This document shows, piece after piece, positions 32,671 to 42,103 of a DNA stretch of 64,000 nucleotides. How positions within the stretch are numbered: the first letter of the stretch is position 1; each line of letters opens with the position of its first letter. A model generated the notes under the pieces. That model worked only from the letters and a program-made list of their open reading frames with translations, ran no database searches and was not told the DNA's origin. Source of the stretch: an uncultured Aeriscardovia sp. (GTDB lineage: Bacteria > Actinomycetota > Actinomycetes > Actinomycetales > Bifidobacteriaceae); assembly GCA_903789535.1 (NCBI GenBank), contig CAIFES010000001.1, positions 349,140-413,139 of the forward strand, read 5' to 3'. Position numbers and translations under genes: made by a program.

Positions 32671-34209
32671 TCAGTTGTCGGAGAGGAAGAACCCGTTGCG
32701 CATGCGCATCGAGATGGTGTAAAGCACCTTGTCGAGCAGGGCGTCAGTGTCCTTCTTCAGCTTGTCGGCCAGGGCCTGGTTGGCGGCCTCAAGCACGCGG
32801 TGCACGTCCTGATCGGAGGTGCTGTCGAGCTTGCCGGCGAGCGCCGCATCGGCTGTGATCTTCGCGTCAGTCTCGCGCACGGAGGCATGGCCGTAGGCAC
32901 CGGTCTTGATCTGGTAGGCCTCGATGGTCTGCTGGTTGTCGGCGAAGTGCTCGTCGGCGAGCGCCGCGATGATGCGGTTCTCCCAGTAGTGGCTCTCGGT
33001 GGTCACGCGCGTGGTGGTCGACTCGAGGTAGGCCGGGGTCGAGTCCACGTTCGTGTAGAACGGCTCGATGGTGTTGAACGGGTTGGAGCCGAAGGAGATC
33101 CACTGCAGCGCGGCGTAGGCGGCCGGCTTGTCGGGACGGATCTCCATGACGGACAGCTCGGACTGGCGGTTGATGCCGATCGGGCGGTACATGGTGTGGG
33201 TGTTGTGGTCGCCCTTCTTGCCGTACGGATCGTACGGGGTGCCCTGATAGTGGGAGCTGAGAACATACTTGATGTCCTCGATGGTCACCTTGCGCTCAGG
33301 CTGGCGCGCCCACGGCAGATTGTCGGACTCGGGCGTGTAGTAGGCGTCCGGGCTGTCCCAGTCGTCGTCGAGCGGGTTGAGGTAGCGCTGCATGAACCAG
33401 GCGCGCGGGGTGTTGTACACGTGGTCTGTGTCGGTATGCGAGCCAAACACGTCGCGCGGGTTGATGTGGCCCTTCTCGCCGCCGATGGTGACGTCGAGGT
33501 TGTTATCGGCGATGAACTCGCGCAGATCGGCGGAGCACATGTTCTCGGCCTTGGCACCGAAGGCGTCATCGAGGTCGAAGTCGTCGATGCCCAGCTGGTT
33601 CGGCATGGTCACGTAGCAGTCGTCGGGCACGCGGCGGGCGATCCAGTGATGGCCGCCGACGGTCTCGAACCACCAGATCTCGTGCGAGTCGGAGAAGCCG
33701 ACGCCGTTCATCTCGCTCGTGCCGTACTTCTCGAGCAGCGAGCCGAGGCGCTCGACGCCCTCGCGCGCGGTGTGGATGTACGGCAGCACGATGGTGAGGA
33801 AGTCCTCCTCGGTGATGCCGCCGGGCACGAGCGGCTGGTAGCCGTCCTCGCCCTCTTTGCCCTTGGCCGGGGTGACCTCGACGAATGGGTCGGCGCCGAG
33901 CACGCGCTCGTTGGTGGTGATGGTCTCGGTGGCGGTCATCGCCACGTTGTCGGCGTTGATGCCGGCCTCGCCCCAGATGCCGTCCTTGAGGTCGGCGTTG
34001 GGGGTGGAGGTGTAGCGCAGCGGGTCGTCCGGCAGCTCGATGTCGAGATGCGAGAGGACGGAGTGGTACAGGCGCGGCTGCTCGTCCGGCTGGGTGACGA
34101 TGAAACGCTTGGGATTGAACTCGCCGTTGGCGGAATCCTCGTTGCGGGCGATGATCGGGGCGCCGTCGTAGCTGGCGTCTTTTCCGACAAGAATCGTGGT
34201 GCAGGCCAT
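32671..34209 (-). CDS. pepD: C69-family dipeptidase (PepD)
   Basis: 512 residues from the ATG at 34209, 5 bp after AAAGGAAG; the longer tracked start would bury the catalytic Cys. The protein begins MACTTILVGKDASYDGAPIIARNEDS, the N-terminal nucleophile signature of peptidase family C69: Cys3 becomes N-terminal and catalytic after processing. NGVGFSDSHEIWWFETVGGHHWIARRVPDDCYVTMPNQ is also typical. It is a cytoplasmic dipeptidase of broad specificity, with a role in using peptides. No signal peptide is seen. It is transcribed alone with no clear partner. Confidence 0.93.
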   Translation of the reverse strand: MACTTILVGKDASYDGAPIIARNEDSANGEFNPKRFIVTQPDEQPRLYHSVLSHLDIELPDDPLRYTSTPNADLKDGIWGEAGINADNVAMTATETITTNERVLGADPFVEVTPAKGKEGEDGYQPLVPGGITEEDFLTIVLPYIHTAREGVERLGSLLEKYGTSEMNGVGFSDSHEIWWFETVGGHHWIARRVPDDCYVTMPNQLGIDDFDLDDAFGAKAENMCSADLREFIADNNLDVTIGGEKGHINPRDVFGSHTDTDHVYNTPRAWFMQRYLNPLDDDWDSPDAYYTPESDNLPWARQPERKVTIEDIKYVLSSHYQGTPYDPYGKKGDHNTHTMYRPIGINRQSELSVMEIRPDKPAAYAALQWISFGSNPFNTIEPFYTNVDSTPAYLESTTTRVTTESHYWENRIIAALADEHFADNQQTIEAYQIKTGAYGHASVRETDAKITADAALAGKLDSTSDQDVHRVLEAANQALADKLKKDTDALLDKVLYTISMRMRNGFFLSDN

Positions 34210-34400
34210 GCGACTTCCTTTTGTTGAGAGGTTTTGGTTGACAGATTGTTCCTCGCGTCCCACCCTACCGGCCGAGCGCGAGCAAAGAAGAAAAGGTGAA
34301 ATGGGCCAGAGCAGGAAACCGGTCAGATCAGATTTCTGCCCTGGGCGCCAAGGACCCCGACTCTGGGACCCTGCAGCCTCAGCAGGGTCTCAAAAGGGAT

Positions 34401-34949
34401 TCAGCAGGCGCCGGTCAGCAGCATCCAGGCGGGATCGCCGGCACCGGCCTTGAGCAGGGCGTGGAACTGCTCGTTGAGCCAGAAGCCTTGGTCCAGCCCC
34501 TCGAGCGGTTCGGCGGTGGCCCACACGCGCAGCAGATAGTCGTGATCCTTATCCGGCGGGGTCGGCCCCACATAGCGGGCGATGACGGCCGGGTCGGTCT
34601 TGCCCACAAAGCGCGACGCCTCGGAATTGCGTCCCTGCAGCGCCTCGGGAATCATCGAGACCATCGTGCGGGAGAAATCGGCGGGGATGGCCAGGGCGTG
34701 CGCGTCGTTGAAGTCGTACATGAGGGCGTCCACCGGCAGGTTGGCCACGCTCCAGTGGATCCACTCGAAACCGCACACGGGGATCGAGTCCGGGTCGGTC
34801 AGCGCCCAGTGCAGGTAGTGCGCGGAGGGATCGAGCTGGTCGATATAGAACGGGAACGAGACGATCGGCTGGCCGTCGAGCTTGTTGGCCGCCGGCGCCG
34901 CCTTGGCGTACTCGTCGGGAATACGGGTGAAATCAGTGGTGATGCGCAT
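34401..34949 (-). CDS. YbhB/YbcL-family (PEBP-like) protein
   Basis: 182 residues from the ATG at 34949. LDQLDPSAHYLHWALTDPDS corresponds to the DPD ligand-loop region of phosphatidylethanolamine-binding/Raf-kinase-inhibitor-like proteins, and EWIHWSVANLP is the diagnostic HW-V-N-P segment. YVGPTPPDKDHDYLLRVWAT matches the conserved GP-PP-HxY motif. Bacterial members bind small anionic ligands; their role is unclear. It has no signal peptide and is presumably cytoplasmic. It is monocistronic, 190 bp from pepD. Confidence 0.9.
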   Translation of the reverse strand: MRITTDFTRIPDEYAKAAPAANKLDGQPIVSFPFYIDQLDPSAHYLHWALTDPDSIPVCGFEWIHWSVANLPVDALMYDFNDAHALAIPADFSRTMVSMIPEALQGRNSEASRFVGKTDPAVIARYVGPTPPDKDHDYLLRVWATAEPLEGLDQGFWLNEQFHALLKAGAGDPAWMLLTGAC

Positions 34950-35072
34950 AGTCCCATTGTCCCACAAACGCAAATGGATATCGTCCGATCAGCAAAATGT
35001 GGATAACCCGATTCCTGTGGTGGTTCGGACGGTCTCTGTGGCGGCTGCGAAGGTTTGTGCGATGCGGAAAAC

Positions 35073-36257
35073 TCAGTTCTTCGGACGGAACGGCGGCACG
35101 AGCGCGGTGAGCAGCGCCTCGAAGACGAGCTGCGGGCTGCCGTTGCCGTTGAGCCGTCGACGCGCGGTCTCCACCGCGTCGAGCCGGTCGATCACCTCGC
35201 GTCCTGACAATTTCAACGAGAGGGCGACCACCTGGTCGCGCAAGGAAAGATTGACGAGCCCGGCCTGGTCGATGGCACCGGCCTGGACCACCCCCACGTC
35301 GCGGTAGAGGGAGGAGATGTCATTGAGGAAGCGGTCGAGCACGTCGCGTGTGGCACGCGTCTGCTCGCGCTTGAGATCCGCCTTCTTGTCAAGCTGGCGA
35401 TACTGGGCGAGCAGCCGCGGGGGCATCGTCTCGTCCGCGCCCAGGCCGTTATCGCGGCGGAAATCCTGCTGACGGCGACGGGCACGCTCCTCCACCGATT
35501 GCTGTGCCTGGTCATCGGCGATTTTAAGAATGTCATCGGCCAGCAGCACGGCATCGGAGGCGCGCACAAGGCGCAGCAGCTTCTCGAGAATTTCCCGCCG
35601 GCTCGTCACCATTTCGTGGTGCGTGGCATACAGGCTTGCCAGGCCAATGTGCCCTTGTGCCAGACGCGCGGCCTGATGCGCTTGGGAATCAGTCAGCGGC
35701 GGCTCGAAGCCCGAGCCTTTGCCGTACTTTTTGAGCAGGAAATCGCTCACCTGCGGGTTGGTGGGCACGGCGAGCGTGAGCACACGACAGCGCGAGCGGA
35801 TGGTGGGCAGCACCGACTGGGCGCTCGGTGCGCACAGCAGCCAGATGGTGTTGGCCGCCGGCTCCTCCACCTCTTTGAGCAGCACGTTGGTGGTGCGCTC
35901 GGCCATGCGGTCCACGTCGGTGATGAGCAGGATGCGCCACCTGCCCATCTGCGGCATCTGCTCGCTGGTGGCAACAAGGCGACGGACCGAGTCGATATCG
36001 ATGCCCACAGTCGTGGTGGACAGCACACTCACGTCGGGATGCGTGCCGGCGAGGACGGCTTTGCATTGCGGGCACGTGCCGTCACCGCCGTTGGGGCATT
36101 CGAGCGCGGCGGCGAAGGCGAGTGCAAGATTGGAGCGGCCGGAGCCGGGTGCGCCGCAGATGAGCCATGACTGGGCGAGGTCCTTGGGGGCGGCGAGAAC
36201 CTCTTTGAGCTGGGCGATGGCCTTGTCCTGCCCGACGAGACTGTCCCAGACGCTCAT
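35073..36257 (-). CDS. holB: DNA polymerase III subunit delta'
   Basis: 394 residues from the ATG at 36257 (MSVWDSLVGQDKAIAQL), which overlaps the tmk stop by 4 bp; the tracked start lies inside tmk. It is part of the clamp-loader complex at the replication fork. ICGAPGSGRSNLALAFA is the degenerate P-loop expected for delta' (GRS instead of GKT). CPNGGDGTCPQC is the zinc-binding insert, with only three of the usual four cysteines visible. RILLITDVDRMAERTTNVLLKEVEEP, then TIRSRCRVLTL, are the family SRC and sensor elements. It is the last gene of the topA-tmk-holB cluster. Confidence 0.92.
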   Translation of the reverse strand: MSVWDSLVGQDKAIAQLKEVLAAPKDLAQSWLICGAPGSGRSNLALAFAAALECPNGGDGTCPQCKAVLAGTHPDVSVLSTTTVGIDIDSVRRLVATSEQMPQMGRWRILLITDVDRMAERTTNVLLKEVEEPAANTIWLLCAPSAQSVLPTIRSRCRVLTLAVPTNPQVSDFLLKKYGKGSGFEPPLTDSQAHQAARLAQGHIGLASLYATHHEMVTSRREILEKLLRLVRASDAVLLADDILKIADDQAQQSVEERARRRQQDFRRDNGLGADETMPPRLLAQYRQLDKKADLKREQTRATRDVLDRFLNDISSLYRDVGVVQAGAIDQAGLVNLSLRDQVVALSLKLSGREVIDRLDAVETARRRLNGNGSPQLVFEALLTALVPPFRPKN

Positions 36258-36919
36258 TTCGCCTGCCCCGCGTCGGTGAACAGCGCGCTCAGATCGTCGA
36301 GGATCGCAGAGGTGATCTGCTCGACCGGCTGGGCGGCGTCGAGCGTGACATACCGCGTCGGATCCTGCTGCGCGAGGCGCACATACCCCTCGCGTGTGCG
36401 GCGCTGGAAGCCAATCGACTCGGCGTCGAGCCTGTCCGCCGCTCCCCCGCGGTTGACGGCCACGCGCTTCTGGGCGGCCCGGGCATCCATGTCGAACAAA
36501 TACGTGCGGTCGGGCCACAGACCTTGCGTGGCCCAGGCGGAGAGCCAGTCCACCTGGTCGACGGTCAGCTCACGGCCGGCGCCCTGATAGGCGAGGGACG
36601 AGTCGATGTAGCGGTCGCATAGCACGATTTTCCCCTGCCGGAGCGCGGGACGGATCACCTCGTCCACGTGCTCGGCGCGGTCGGCGGCGAACAGCAGCGC
36701 CTCCGTGCGCGGCAGGACGGTCGCCTTCTCCTTGAACGAGAGGAGCATGTGGCGTATCTCGCGTCCGAGCGCGGTGCCACCCGGCTCGAGGGTGACGACG
36801 ACCTGCCGGCCCTGCGCCCGTAGGGCGGTGGCCACGCGCTCGATCTGCGTGGTCTTGCCGGTGCCGTCGATGCCCTCGAACGTGACGAACAGACCGGGGT
36901 AGGCGGTGTTGTCGCTCAT
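36254..36919 (-). CDS. tmk: Thymidylate kinase
   Basis: 221 residues. It phosphorylates dTMP to dTDP for DNA synthesis, and dTTP feeds the dTDP-rhamnose pathway encoded further along. GLFVTFEGIDGTGKTTQIERV is the P-loop, VLCDRYIDSSLAYQG the DRY motif, and FQRRTREGYVRL the LID segment. Its start overlaps the topA stop by 4 bp, and its stop overlaps the holB start, so the three are translationally coupled. Length is typical. Confidence 0.95.
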   Translation of the reverse strand: MSDNTAYPGLFVTFEGIDGTGKTTQIERVATALRAQGRQVVVTLEPGGTALGREIRHMLLSFKEKATVLPRTEALLFAADRAEHVDEVIRPALRQGKIVLCDRYIDSSLAYQGAGRELTVDQVDWLSAWATQGLWPDRTYLFDMDARAAQKRVAVNRGGAADRLDAESIGFQRRTREGYVRLAQQDPTRYVTLDAAQPVEQITSAILDDLSALFTDAGQAK

Positions 36920-39900
36920 GCGGCCTTCTTCGCCGAGGACGTACGGGAGGAACGCGCGGTGGCGGTCTTCCTCGTGGCCGTCTTCTTTGCAGCCGTCTTC
37001 TTCGCGGCTGCGGTACGGGTCGTCGATTTCTTCGCCGTCGTTTTCTTTGTGCCCGTCCGCTTCGTCGCGGTCTTCACGGTCTTGCGTGCCGAGGACCGTA
37101 CCGACGAGGTGCGCGAGCGCGTGGTGCGTTTGCGCGGGCCCTGCGCACGCTTCTCCGCAAGCAGGCTGTACGCCTCCTCCGGGCTGATGGAGGCGGGCGT
37201 GAACTGCTTGGGCAGCGTGCGGTTGGTGGTGCCGTCGGTGATGTAGTCGCCGTAGAAGCCGGACTTGATCACCACGGGCTTGCCGCTCTCCGGGTCGGTG
37301 CCCAGCTCGCGCAGCGGCGGCCTGGCCGTGCGCCCGCGACGACCGGCGTACTTGGGCTGGGCAAACAGCGCCTTCGCCCCGTCGAGGCTGATCGTGAAGA
37401 TCTGCTCCTCATCGGGCAGCGAGCGCGTGTCCTTCTTGCCCTCGGCGTCGGTGCGCGTGAGATAAGGGCCATAGCGGCCGTTGGTGGCAGTGATGACGGC
37501 GTCATCATCCTTGCCGACCGTGCGCGGCATAGACAGCAGCTTCTCCGCCTGCTCGAGCGTGACGGTCTCCGGGGTCATTGTCTTGAAGAGGGAGACCATC
37601 TTCGGCTTGGCGGCCGACGTCGTCTTCTTGCGCGACGAGGAAGCGGCGGAACCAGCCTTTGCGGCGGAACCGCTCTTCGTCGCCGTCTTGGCCGTCTTAC
37701 CCGCCGTCGCCGAGGACGCTGCCGACGTGGATGAGCCGGAATCCTCTTCCTGCGGGGCGACCTGCGCGATGTACGGGCCGAACCGGCCGCTGCGCACCTC
37801 GATGGTGTTGCCCTGCGCGTCCGTGCCGAGCACGCGCGCACCACCCGCGTTGGAAGCGAGCAGCTCACGGGCCTTGTCGACGGTCAGCTCATCAGGGGCG
37901 AGATCATCAGGGATGGAGGCGTGGCGCGGGTTGCCATCTTTGTCGAGGTTCTTCGTGTCCTCCAGATACGGGCCGAAACGTCCCACGCGCACGTTGATGC
38001 CGTCGCCCACCGAGATGGTGTTGACCGCGCGCGCGTCGATGTCGCCCAGCTCGGAGACCTGCTGGTGCAGGCCCTCTGTGGCGTCGCGCTCATCCTTGGC
38101 CGAGCCCTCGCCCGTGCCGAAGTAGAAGTTCGTCAGCCAGTCGAGGCTCGTCTCCTTGCCCTGGGCGATGCGGTCGAGCCCCTTCTCCATATGCGCGGTG
38201 AACTCGTAGTCCACGTACTGCGGGAAGTGCTGTTCGAGCAGCTTGATGACCGAGAACGCCAGCCAGCTGGGGATCATCGCCCGGCCGCGCTCATACACGT
38301 AGCCGCGCGAGAGAATGGTGGAGATGATGGAGGCGTAAGTGGACGGGCGGCCGATCTCGCGCGCCTCGAGCGTCTTGACGAGTGACGCCTCGGTGTAGCG
38401 TGCCGGCGGCTGGGTGGAGTGGTCCTGCACCTCGACCGGGTCGAGCGTGACGGTTGTTGTCGCCTGCTCCCCCGACTGGGCAGAACCAGCCTGTACCGAG
38501 CGGGCCACCGCCGCGCCCTTCTTCGCCGAATCCTCCTTGACCGTGGCCGTCACGGCGACCGGGCGGACGATATCCCCCTGCGCAAGATCGGGCAGATTCG
38601 TCTGGCCGGAGGAGGTCGCCGACTGCTCCGAGCGCTGGTTGATCTTCTCGGCGGTCAGGCCGTAGGCGCGCATGTAGCCCGGGAAGGTGATGACCGTGCC
38701 CGAGGCCTGGAACTGCGCTGTGCCGTGATCCTTCGTCGCCGCTTCGAGACGGATCGTGTCGGTGCGGCCCTTCTCGTCCGCCATCTGCGTGGCGAGCGTG
38801 CGCTGCCAGATGAGCGTGTAGAGGCGCAGCTGGTCGGGCGGCAGGCTCGCGGCCAGCTCGTCGGGGCTACGGAACGTGTCGCCGGCCGGGCGGATGGCCT
38901 CATGCGCCTCCTGGGCGCCGGCCGTGGTGGTGTGGAACTGACGGGACTTCTCGGAAAGATACTCGGCGCCGAACATCGCCCCCACCTGCTCGCGGGCCGC
39001 ATGGATGGCCTGCTGCGAGAGGGTGACGGCGTCGGTACGCATGTAGGTGATCAGACCGTTCTCGTACAGGCTCTGGGCCGCGCGCATCGTCTGCCGCGAG
39101 CTCATCGACAGCCTGTTGCCGGCCGCCTGCTGCAGCGTGGAGGTGGTGAACGGCGGGGCCGGCCGGCGCGAATACGGGCGCGAGGAAACCTCGCTCACCG
39201 CAAAATCAGCATCCGCGAGTTCTGTGGCCAGCCCGCGTGCCTCATCTTCCTCAAGCCGGACGGGGTTCTCCTTGGCGGCACGGGCGGTCAGATTGCCTTT
39301 GTCATCAAAGTCTTTGGAGACCGCCAGACGACGACCGTCCAGGGTGGTCAGACGCGCGTCGAAGGCGTCGGCGGCAGAGCCTGTCGGCGAGAGATGGGCA
39401 AGCAGATCACGGTAGACAGCCGGCACGAACGCCATGCGCTCGCGCTCGCGCTCGACGATCAGGCGCGTCGCCACGGACTGCACGCGGCCGGCGGACAGAT
39501 GCGGTCCGACCTTGCGCCACAGCACCGGCGAGAGCTCGTAACCGAACAGGCGGTCGAGCACGCGGCGCGTCTCCTGGGCGGAGACCATGTTCTCATCCAC
39601 CTGGCGCGTGTGATTGAGCGAGTCGAGGATGGCCGGCTTGGTGATCTCGTGGAACACCATGCGCTTGACCGGCACCTTCGGCTTGAGCGTCTGGACCAGA
39701 TGCCAGCTGATCGCCTCCCCCTCGCGATCCTCATCAGTGGCGAGGTAGAGCTCGCTGGCATCGGCGAGCGCCTTCTTCAGCTCGGCGACAGTCTTCTTAT
39801 GGCCGGGATCGATGATGTAGTAGGGCGCGAACTTGTTGTCCACGTCCACGCCGAAGCGGCCGTATTCCTTCTTTTTGCTGGCAGGCACCTGGGAGGGCTG

Positions 39901-40017
39901 GGCGAGGTCGCGGATGTGGCCGACCGAGGCGAGGACGGTGTAGTCCTTGCCAAGGAACGACTGGATCTTCTTCGCCTTGGTCGGAGACTCGACGATGACG
40001 AGCTTTGTCTTGGCCAT
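36916..40017 (-). CDS. topA: DNA topoisomerase I
   Basis: 1033 residues from the ATG at 40017; a GTG one codon earlier is the track start. TKLVIVESPTKAKKIQSFLG begins the Toprim domain, with the DEDREGEAISWH metal motif, and the catalytic Tyr is in NGLITYMRTDAV (~323). Four C-terminal topoisomerase repeats are seen as GRFGPYLED, GRFGPYIAQ, GRYGPYLTR and GFYGDYITD. A long Lys/Ala/Thr-rich basic tail replaces zinc fingers, as in other actinobacteria. It relaxes negative supercoils in the nucleoid. It is the first gene of a coupled cluster with tmk and holB. Confidence 0.96.
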   Translation of the reverse strand: MAKTKLVIVESPTKAKKIQSFLGKDYTVLASVGHIRDLAQPSQVPASKKKEYGRFGVDVDNKFAPYYIIDPGHKKTVAELKKALADASELYLATDEDREGEAISWHLVQTLKPKVPVKRMVFHEITKPAILDSLNHTRQVDENMVSAQETRRVLDRLFGYELSPVLWRKVGPHLSAGRVQSVATRLIVERERERMAFVPAVYRDLLAHLSPTGSAADAFDARLTTLDGRRLAVSKDFDDKGNLTARAAKENPVRLEEDEARGLATELADADFAVSEVSSRPYSRRPAPPFTTSTLQQAAGNRLSMSSRQTMRAAQSLYENGLITYMRTDAVTLSQQAIHAAREQVGAMFGAEYLSEKSRQFHTTTAGAQEAHEAIRPAGDTFRSPDELAASLPPDQLRLYTLIWQRTLATQMADEKGRTDTIRLEAATKDHGTAQFQASGTVITFPGYMRAYGLTAEKINQRSEQSATSSGQTNLPDLAQGDIVRPVAVTATVKEDSAKKGAAVARSVQAGSAQSGEQATTTVTLDPVEVQDHSTQPPARYTEASLVKTLEAREIGRPSTYASIISTILSRGYVYERGRAMIPSWLAFSVIKLLEQHFPQYVDYEFTAHMEKGLDRIAQGKETSLDWLTNFYFGTGEGSAKDERDATEGLHQQVSELGDIDARAVNTISVGDGINVRVGRFGPYLEDTKNLDKDGNPRHASIPDDLAPDELTVDKARELLASNAGGARVLGTDAQGNTIEVRSGRFGPYIAQVAPQEEDSGSSTSAASSATAGKTAKTATKSGSAAKAGSAASSSRKKTTSAAKPKMVSLFKTMTPETVTLEQAEKLLSMPRTVGKDDDAVITATNGRYGPYLTRTDAEGKKDTRSLPDEEQIFTISLDGAKALFAQPKYAGRRGRTARPPLRELGTDPESGKPVVIKSGFYGDYITDGTTNRTLPKQFTPASISPEEAYSLLAEKRAQGPRKRTTRSRTSSVRSSARKTVKTATKRTGTKKTTAKKSTTRTAAAKKTAAKKTATRKTATARSSRTSSAKKAA

Positions 40018-40142
40018 CACTCCCCCTGTCTGCGTGCCGGCGGCTTTTCGTCGTTGTCGTCGCGCCGCGCGGCACCCCTTTCGTTACAACACCTTATTGG
40101 CGATGCGGACGAGGAGCCGCGTTTTGACGACTCTGCCGCGTT

Positions 40143-41696
40143 TTACGCCGCATGCGAGCGACGGTGATCTGTGCGCGCGGTCTTGTTGCGTGCGGGCTTG
40201 GGCGGGCCGCCGAGCAGGCCGAGCGTGGACAGCGGTGAGGCGGTGGCCTGCCGGCAGATGAGCACGAGGGCGTTGACGAGCAGGTCGACGGAGACGATGG
40301 CCAGCAGCGCCGCATGGCAGGCCGGGGCGGTCACCCACCGTGCCGGGATCGACAGCCCGGGCCAGAGCTGGACGAGCAGATAGACGGTCCAGGCGATGCC
40401 CGCCACGCCGGTGACGAGCAGCAGGACGGAAACGATCTGGATACCCGCGCTGGAGCGCCGCGCACCGGGTCTGTCCATCCCGCTGCCGCGCGTGAAGGCG
40501 AGGGTGAGCAGGGCAAGCCCGCCGGTGAGCAGGATGGAGACCGTCACGTCCGAGGGACGGTGCCAGCGGCAGATGACGAGGCTGACCGCCCCCACACCTG
40601 TGGCAAGCGCGGCAAACAGGGCCGTCCACACGCGCCAGGACAGCGAGCACGCCATCACCAGCAGCAGACAGGCGGTCAGGATCGCCATCGTATGGCCGCT
40701 CGGCGAGGTGTTGGACGGATTGGGAAGGTGCGGGTCGAACACCGGCCGCGGCAAAACGTATTTGAGCAGATGCACGCCCACGGCCAGCACCGTGAACACC
40801 GTCATCTGCACGAGCAGGACCCAGCGGCGACGGATGATGACGATCATCAGCGAGCCCAGCCCGCACAGGGCGATGAACGTATCGATCACATACCGGCTCG
40901 TGATGACGGAGGCGAGCGGGACGAGCCAGGACGGCGAGTGCTTGTACAGGTTCTGCCACACGAGGTCGTCGAGCACCTGGCCCGGCAGGGTGCGCACGCT
41001 GCCCCACCACAGTGCCGCCCCCGCGAGCAGGAGCAGCACGCCGAGCACCGCGGACCAGGCCACGGCGCTCCAGCGCGGGCGCACCAGCAGCGGGTCGCGC
41101 AGGGACTGCTTCAACGGGGTCTCGGCGTGGCTCGCGCGGCGCGATCCAGACTTATTCCTGCTTTCCGCGTCGCTGCCGCCATGGCCGCCATCCGCACGAG
41201 CGGCCTCCTGCCCGGCCGGCATGCCTTGCGACTGTATGCCATGCGACGTGTGGAAACCATCCGGAGCCGCCGGAGACGCCGGATCGCGATCGCCATTACC
41301 ATCGCGGTTACCGTCGCTATCGAGCACGTTGTCATCGTCCGCGTCACGGCGACCATTGAGACTGTCACGCCTATCATGCTCTTCAGCATGCTCATCGTCA
41401 TCCGGCAGACCGGTGCCCCAGTCGCCGAGATCCAGCTCGCCGTCCGGTGTGGTCTGGCTTGGCACGGTATGCTGCTCGAACGCCTGCGGCAGGCCCGGCT
41501 GGCCCTCGTCCGTCGTCAGGGCTTGCGGGACCTGCGGAGTCTCACCCGGGTCCAACACGAATCCATCCGGACCGCGATCCGTCATCCGGCCAGACTGGTC
41601 ACGTCCGGGCCGGTCCTGGTCCGATCCGGACACAAAAGAGTCGCCGTCGGGCCTGTGCTGCCGGGCGAACCGGTCATCGTCTGTCGTATCAGTCAC
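40143..41696 (-). CDS. PAP2-superfamily phosphatase with long hydrophilic N-terminus
   Basis: 517 residues as tracked, from a GTG. Residues 1-210 are Asp/Gly/Gln-rich and lack recognisable domains. Then come about seven or eight hydrophobic helices and the PAP2 active site: KYVLPRPVFDPH (motif 1), NTSPSGHTMAILTA (motif 2) and CRWHRPSDV (motif 3 with the nucleophile His). Such enzymes dephosphorylate undecaprenyl-pyrophosphate or phosphatidate in the membrane, so it may recycle lipid carrier for the polysaccharide locus; this is inferred. The extended N-terminus is unusual, and the true start could lie further downstream. Confidence 0.85.
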   Translation of the reverse strand: MTDTTDDDRFARQHRPDGDSFVSGSDQDRPGRDQSGRMTDRGPDGFVLDPGETPQVPQALTTDEGQPGLPQAFEQHTVPSQTTPDGELDLGDWGTGLPDDDEHAEEHDRRDSLNGRRDADDDNVLDSDGNRDGNGDRDPASPAAPDGFHTSHGIQSQGMPAGQEAARADGGHGGSDAESRNKSGSRRASHAETPLKQSLRDPLLVRPRWSAVAWSAVLGVLLLLAGAALWWGSVRTLPGQVLDDLVWQNLYKHSPSWLVPLASVITSRYVIDTFIALCGLGSLMIVIIRRRWVLLVQMTVFTVLAVGVHLLKYVLPRPVFDPHLPNPSNTSPSGHTMAILTACLLLVMACSLSWRVWTALFAALATGVGAVSLVICRWHRPSDVTVSILLTGGLALLTLAFTRGSGMDRPGARRSSAGIQIVSVLLLVTGVAGIAWTVYLLVQLWPGLSIPARWVTAPACHAALLAIVSVDLLVNALVLICRQATASPLSTLGLLGGPPKPARNKTARTDHRRSHAA

Positions 41697-41837
41697 GTTT
41701 CCAGACTATCGGGCGCGCGACGGACAGATATGTGGATTAGGTCAAAACCGACCGGATGGATCGGTGCAAGGCGGCTTAGGGAAAGACAGCTTCGGGAAAA
41801 GAAAAATAGAGACACGAAGAAGCAGCCTTGGAAAAAG

Positions 41838-41924
41838 AAAACTCCCGCGTACCCGACAGAGGCCACTTACCCTTGCTGCATTCCTGCCCTGGGGGGATTG
41901 GGTGACATATCGCCACGTGGGAGC
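41838..41924 (-). ncRNA. ffs: Small signal recognition particle RNA (4.5S-type)
   Basis: On the minus strand the apical SRP domain is intact: CCCCCCAGGGCAGGAATGCA, then GCAAGGGTAAGTGGCCT, matching the conserved GGCAGGAA / GCAGCAAGGGTAA tetraloop and Ffh-binding bulge of bacterial small SRP RNAs. The outer stem CTCCCACGT pairs with ACGCGGGAG and is followed by TTTTCTTTTT as terminator. Ends are approximate. It binds Ffh for co-translational membrane targeting. It occupies much of the 407-bp gap between the PAP2 and LTA-synthase-like genes; the remainder (41697-41837 and 41925-42103) shows no gene. Confidence 0.93.
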
Positions 41925-42103
41925 GTGTTTATGTTACCGCATGCGGATGAGATCCCGCAAACTACTGCACATGATCTCAGCCATGTCCGTTCATTACCTG
42001 CATCCGTCATCATCAGCTTTCTGGACTATGTTAGGCAGTTATTGTCTCTGCCGGGCTGATGAGACGGCAAAGGACAGACACGACTGGATAGGAGTGCAGA
42101 CGG

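Noticed and set aside
38419-40167. 582-residue plus-strand ORF
   Set aside because: Antisense shadow of topA, which is unambiguous.
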